A DNA stretch of 64,000 nt, taken from assembly GCF_000005505.3 (NCBI RefSeq), contig NC_016131.3:71622355-71686354 (forward strand), read 5' to 3'. Of the stretch, positions 59,101 through 64,000 are shown one piece after another. Position numbers and translations under genes: made by a program. Every line of letters starts with the position of its first letter. Position 1 is the first letter of the stretch. Under the pieces are notes generated by a model. The model was not told the origin of the DNA. It did not search any database and saw only the letters and a program-made list of their open reading frames with translations. Origin of the DNA: Brachypodium distachyon. Lineage: Eukaryota; Streptophyta; Magnoliopsida; Poales; Poaceae.

Positions 59101-59940
59101 ACATCACCAGGAACAAACATCCGCAAAAGGTTGCAGTCTCTCATCCCTAAATGGCAAAAATTCCACTCCATGCTAATGTGACTGAGTGCTATCTGCCTAT
59201 TATGAATCTTCACTCTAAGCACCCAGATCAATATCCTAAGATAGCAGCAATCTAGCTATCCCCAAAAGGTGGTTCGCAGTAATGCAGTTCTCCAAAAAAC
59301 AAAAACAAAAAAAACGTTTACCAAAGCCATTCCAGTTGGCAGCTACAGAGATACAGTACCCCCCGCCAAACATCAATAACGATCCAATCCAGCAAGTGAC
59401 ATAACTGTGCTGCACATTCCTCGTTAGTCCCTTTTATCCCACGAGACGCCTCATGAAACTGAGCAAGTGGTGCAAGCAAAAGGCGAAGCCCACGTATTCA
59501 GCAACGCACAACCCAACCAAACATTCCTGCGGATAAACGAACCATAGGAGCAGGACTGCAGGAGAAGAGTCCACTTACGTGCCCCCGAGGCCGCCGAGAT
59601 CGTCGGTGGCTATGGTGGCGAAGGGCATCTCGCAGATGGCGGCGCGGGCGCCGTAGAGGGTGGAGGCGAAGCGCGAGGCCCGCACGCCGCCGCTCCCGGC
59701 GCCGATGGTGAAGAGGTCGTAGTCGTACTCCCCAGCGGAGGAGGATCCGTTGGGCGCGGCGGACGCTGAGACGGGGCGGCGAAGGCGGGGAGGGTCCGGT
59801 GGGGACGGGAAGGCGGCGAGGGAGGGGAGGCGGTGGAAGCGGCGGCGGTGGACGAGGAGGCGGTGCCGCGGGGAGAGGGTGCGGGTTAGGGTTTGGAGGG
59901 TGGCGGAGCAGGAGAAGGGGAGCGCCGCGGTGGTCGCCAT
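56189..59940 (-). CDS. GR: Glutathione reductase, chloroplastic
   Basis: NADPH-dependent FAD enzyme reducing glutathione disulfide in plastids (ascorbate-glutathione cycle). Ten coding exons: 59940-59579, 58732-58507, 58403-58125, 58040-57864, 57762-57709, 57606-57458, 56861-56798, 56727-56557, 56476-56339, 56224-56189. Phases agree and the product is 551 aa. The first 65 or so residues (Ser/Arg/Pro-rich) form a transit peptide. FAD site GAGSGG is at 80-85. The redox pair is in CVLRGC (Cys122, Cys127). The NADPH fold is '[13 protein letters not shown]', with the arginines of '[14 protein letters not shown]' consistent with NADPH preference. 'WAVGDVTDR' is the second FAD contact and 'GVHPTSAEE' holds the catalytic histidine-glutamate. 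The last exon is only 11 codons plus the stop. All key residues are present. Confidence 0.95.
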
Positions 59941-60674
59941 GGCTCTCTTCCTCCGAGGTCTCGAGTTCCGAGTGTGGGGAGGGGAGAGACGATGGATGAT
60001 ATGTGGAGGACGAGTTTGTTTTGATTCGTCTTCCTTTTGCTGGAAAGGCGTACTGATGAGAACCATGCACACAGCCGACTGAAGGCGTACTTCCATGTTT
60101 ACGTAAACGAACAGTAGATGTGTATAACACGCATTTTTTTTGGCATTTCTCAAAATAGGAGTTCGAAAGCCAATGGCAATGGCGGGGTGTAAGTGTAATC
60201 CTTCCTAGTCGTAGCATAAATCCTTTCAACACAGGCATCACAAATTCTTAGGTTCACAACAAAGATAATCGGCAATCCTCATATGGCAGCAAATAACTTC
60301 ACTTGCTACAACAATGCAAGTACACAACTTGCAGCTGCAAAAGAGCCGAAATCTGTTCACATCAGACAACCAAAATGAACCTTGACATAGTAGCATTCAA
60401 CAGCAATGCACCTTGGCAGAAGGGAGCAACAAATAAACCCAGTAAAGATGGAATAGAGCCAAGGGAGACAAGATTAGTGCTATATAGTACTACTACTACT
60501 ACTACTTAGGGTAAGTACTCGTATCACCATAGCTCATCCAGGACTGGGTAGCACCCGGACAAGGTCATCGGTGTTCAAGAGTGGAGAACAGTTGCAGGAG
60601 TTGTTGATGGGCACGTGCAGACGAATGCTTCCTCTTACAAGGAGTCGCTGCGCAGAGGCTTGGCCTGAGGAGCC

Positions 60675-62973
60675 TCAGGTTATGTCCGCCAAGCCAGAGA
60701 GAAGAGCAGTATGTACAAAGGCTGGGCTTGTTGCGGCACGATATTGCTCCATGAGCTTGAATTGCCCTTCCCTAACATCATCAGCAGCCTTGGTTCCATT
60801 CTCCATTGCCCTATCCTGCAAGACAGCAGATATGTCTTAACACAATGGTGTCGGTAAAAGACTATAGCAAGCAATTCTAGTGCAAAAACATAATCGGCAC
60901 AACAATTGCAATATGCAGCTCCAGGAATAATGTTGATACACAAGGATACATAAGCAGGTACACATAATTCAAAGGCAGGGATAGAAGAAATTCTGATGGA
61001 CTTGAGGCCACTTATGCTGACAGTCAAAGTGATCATGATTATATTTGTGCTATTGGAATCTGAAAGGCATCATGATAGTTTGGACTGTATGATACATGGA
61101 CAGCACACGGACAAAGTTCTTATGAAGCTTAAGGAAGTAACCTCATCTGCAAATGTGAGTCAGCATAGAGTAACAGAGAGACTCTGCTGCTATTGCAAAA
61201 TCAGGCAAACAGTCAGTGTAACAACTAACAGTATCAAACTTAGCCAAGGTCCAGGAGAAAAGCATGGCCTGAGAAATTCACTTGTTAAGTTCACCATTTA
61301 TCACTTCACAAGACTTGCAAGGATCCCACGCCATGCGATCAATCAAAAAGTTCAACAACTCACTATAAGGTAAGGGCTAGGTTCTTAGTGGATAATGGCC
61401 TAATTTAAACCTCATTTCTTACTCTAGTTTGGAATTGCCAAGTGGATGGTTAAATGCAACATGATTCACATGGGAACAAGGCTGGTGTTACTAGTACTTG
61501 CTTTAACTCTCATCATCATAATGCAAATAGAGTAGAAATAAATGTTGACATATGTGTCGCTTGTATTTATGATTACGGAAATAAAAGTTAACCACTTGTT
61601 TGTTTCTCTTCAAGTCTCATGATCTGCTTTATAACGTTTACCATTAACAAAGGCCAATTGCTTGTAATGTTTTACAATTGCATCATCAATCCCACCCATC
61701 CCAGTCTAGTGCCTGTTTAACTTGTGAGATTGCAATAAACTATCAGAGGCAAGTGTACCGAAGGCCATATGATGCTACCTTATCTCAGATAGGAACAATA
61801 AGCAAGATTGGCCTTGATGGTTGGTTGACCAACACCAACCACCATCACCAAGAAACAATCATGTGAACCACCTTGCTGACCTACTTAACTACACATATCA
61901 GATACGAACCTAAGTGAGATGGTGTCACGAAGTGCTATAGATCCATACAACACAGGGAGGTTCAGACTTCAGAGTACGCTCGTGGAACCAGCACTAGAAT
62001 TATGCGTCAGTAGTTCAGGACAACATAAGCCTCTGATGCACATCCTACGGAATCTCAGCAAAGCAGAGACAGCAAGAGTACACCCTGCTCATATGACATA
62101 TTTACTCACAAAAACTGGCAGGACTTTGCAAGCCCCATTTTGGAAGCTTGGTTTTACCGGATTATAATAAGGCAAACATCAGTTTTGTTCCCCAAACAAA
62201 CATATCCACAGCGCACCACCTCCTAGGAGGAGTGCATTGCAAAATGAACATGTCCAAACTCAACAACTGGCAGTTTGTGACGTTATAATCCACTGCTAGT
62301 ATAGCTCACGGATCACTAAAAAACACTAGTTGCAGCAGCTCTGTTAGGAACTTAAGAACTCACTACAGAGACAAGCATGTGCCACAAATCCAGCTGCTAC
62401 AAACGAGCTCGAGTTGCTTATTATCGCCCAAGTACCATCAGAGCACCAACATTCTCTGAAACGAACGTGGCAGCTCCCTGGTATCTAACTTGCAGGAATG
62501 GAAGATTCTACCACTCGACTCGAAAGTTCATTGCAAAGCACACGGCCCCCAAAACCACCCGCACGGCACCACGAATACGAAACCACCCTCAAATAAGCAC
62601 ACGGATACGAACATTCCGGAGGACCCCTAAAAGAGGAAGCAACACACGGCAGTGCGAGAAGGTAGGTACTTCACATACATACCTCGGAACCGATCGCATC
62701 CTGCAAGCGCGAGCCGGCCGGAGATGTCAACGGCGAGGAGGAAGGCCCGGCGCCGACCCAATCGGGAGCACCTGGGCCCACGGCGTGGTCGGCGAGACCC
62801 GATCGGATCTGGAACCGAGCTGCGAGCAAGCGGCGGCGTGCCGGCGTGTGATCGGACAGCAGCAAGCGAGCGAGCGAGCAAGAGGCGGCCGTCCCTTCCC
62901 CCCGGCCCGGAGCGAGGCGAGGGCACGCACGCCCCCACGAAACCCTAACCCCTGCACAAGAAAGAAAATGCAA
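60675..62973 (-). CDS. Unrecognised small two-exon gene
   Basis: On the minus strand a GC-rich exon (62973-62683) ends at a clear donor (GAG/GTATGT). An exon at 60815-60675 follows a good acceptor (CTTGCAG). It encodes an amphipathic segment ('ENGTKAADDVREGQFKLM', then 'SPAFVHTALL') and a stop at 60675-60677. Joining them in the frame that ends 'LQDAIGSE' gives about 143 aa. The start is uncertain: an ATG at 62699 is in another frame and would give a different 50-residue product, and a further exon could lie in the 1.9-kb intron. I know no family for it. The long leader and nearby GC-rich promoter (63.0-63.3 kb) favour a real transcript. Confidence 0.4.
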
Positions 62974-63568
62974 TGGCAGCAGTACAGTATTAAAACGTTT
63001 TGAGACGGGAGGACGACGCGCTAGTGCTACCCGGCTGGCACTCGCAGCCGCAGGGTACCCCGCAGCAGAGGCAGAGCAGTGCTACTGCCCTTGCCTTGCT
63101 TGCGTTCCGGATTTCCCGCGCGAACGCGGCGCCATGATTTTACCCTCCTGCCCCTCCGCGAAACGACGGGACGTGCCACACGGGGGGAGGGGGGGCAGAA
63201 GGGTAATTTCCAGGCGCCGCCGGCTAGCCGGGCCAGGCCACGTCTCGTCTCGGGTTTACTGCTTCTTCTGCCACTGCTCGTGATGATTTGAAGCTCTGCT
63301 GGATGGCGCCGAGCAGAAGCAAGGGAGGTCAGCTTGACGTGGGAGGTGGCAGAGCATTCATCACCCATCCGTATGGATAGCTTCCAAGAAGCCATCATTG
63401 ATGTGATCGTGAGAACCAGGCCAGCAAGGCAGCAATGATGCCTCCTTCCTTCCCCTGCTCTTCTTTCTCTGCCTGCTGCTAGCGTGATGGCGCAGACGTT
63501 CTTGTTATACAAATAGATAGGCAATCAAGAGCATGCAGGAATTATATGTCACTGGCATTGTTGAAGTA
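62974..63568. other. GC-rich promoter-like region, no supported gene
   Basis: It contains GC-rich runs and a G-rich tract near 63180-63200 immediately upstream of the minus-strand gene. Open frames on both strands overlap each other and have no motif. Confidence 0.4.
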
Positions 63569-63668
63569 CAGGAGAGGCAATCTGTTTTTTTTTTTAGAAA
63601 CCGGCAGAAGCACTGACTTTTCATTAAGAAGAGAGCAATAAATATTTACAAGTCAGGAGAGGCAATCT
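63569..63668 (-). mobile_element. Very short LINE-type retroposon with 15-bp target duplication
   Basis: CAGGAGAGGCAATCT occurs at 63569-63583 and 63654-63668. Between them, read on the minus strand, is a 60-bp tail ending in a poly-A run (poly-T at 63585-63595 on plus). This is the structure left by target-primed reverse transcription of a strongly 5'-truncated non-LTR element. Confidence 0.8.
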
Positions 63669-64000
63669 TGCTTGCGCTTTAATGACTTTTTGGATGGATA
63701 ACTCGCAGAGGAGATCAAGAAGAGAAGGGCGTGCGAAAAAGATTTACAGCTCATGATAACAACAGGCGACAAGGGACACAAATGCTGCAATCCACCGGTT
63801 GCGCAGTTTGTCAACATACATGCCAGATGATCTCACAAGGACTTCCCAGTTTATTTCCAGAAGTTCTGAAAATGTTTTCTTGTTGCTGTAATCGGGCAGA
63901 CGCTGCCACTAAAGATTCAGGACTAGCTGTGTGGTTTCTTCAACGACAGGGTTACTGGTTTCTTCCTGATCAAAGACAAGAATAAAGCATCTCAGATGGT
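63669..64000. other. Window edge, no supported gene
   Basis: An 84-codon forward open frame (63731-63985) lacks motifs. The sequence could be the 3' end of a gene lying to the right, but nothing in it decides this. Confidence 0.3.

Noticed and set aside
62671..62973. Reading the 62.7-63.0 kb exon as a secreted or Cys-rich peptide precursor
   Set aside because: The N-terminus is Arg/Pro-rich and not hydrophobic enough for a signal peptide. It is kept only as a low-confidence first exon.
1..64000. CRISPR arrays, operons, tRNA and rRNA genes
   Set aside because: None seen. The minisatellite and tandem repeats lack the repeat-spacer regularity of CRISPR, and the genome is clearly eukaryotic.

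Overview
This window is nuclear DNA of a grass, most likely Pooideae of the Brachypodium/Triticeae type. The evidence is GT-AG introns, GC-rich first exons, many Stowaway MITEs with CTCCCTCC termini flanked by TA, a Ty3/gypsy chromovirus, Helitrons, LINE tails and plant-type orthologues. The species is an inference. I saw no tRNA, rRNA, CRISPR or prokaryotic feature.

Left part (1-12.4 kb) is transposon territory. It starts with a degenerate LTR-element-like stretch (to about 1.75 kb). This abuts a truncated autonomous Helitron on the minus strand, with a Rep/helicase N-terminal fragment, an RPA-like OB-fold gene and a recognisable 5' terminus at 8609. Then come a fold-back MITE, a GC-rich 142-bp tandem repeat, a LINE 3' tail and a 1.1-kb minisatellite of 22-bp units.

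Centre-left (12.6-27.6 kb) is a complete 25-exon DNA topoisomerase 3-alpha gene (plus strand). All splice phases close. It contains a tandem exon duplication, and intron 18 holds a 5.2-kb chromovirus with 401-bp LTRs and a 5-bp target duplication. The next gene (32.5-34.9 kb) is a myosin-binding (GTD-binding/DUF593) protein with two in-frame stops and two frameshifts, probably a young pseudogene. A five-exon plastid-type pfkB carbohydrate kinase follows on the minus strand (36.4-39.4 kb).

The 42-49 kb region is the most unusual part. Three related short secreted-peptide precursors lie in tandem on the plus strand, each with a TATA box, a signal peptide, a conserved core and a two-cysteine, proline-rich C-terminus. 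The middle copy has a 4-nt frameshift, and its 3' flank is split by a Pack-MULE-like element (9-bp target duplication) and a Stowaway. I do not recognise the peptide family.

The right part carries minus-strand housekeeping genes. Exocyst subunit SEC15 (788 aa, intronless coding region) is flanked by two direct copies of a sequence that forms the 3' transcribed region of the neighbouring plastidic glutathione reductase gene (10 coding exons, 56.2-59.9 kb). One copy carries a 261-bp Helitron, and the other shows the empty site. A small unrecognised two-exon gene (60.7-63.0 kb) and a short retroposon with a 15-bp target duplication end the window.

The genes do not form a pathway. They cover DNA repair/recombination, myosin cargo attachment, sugar phosphorylation, exocytosis, glutathione redox and peptide secretion.
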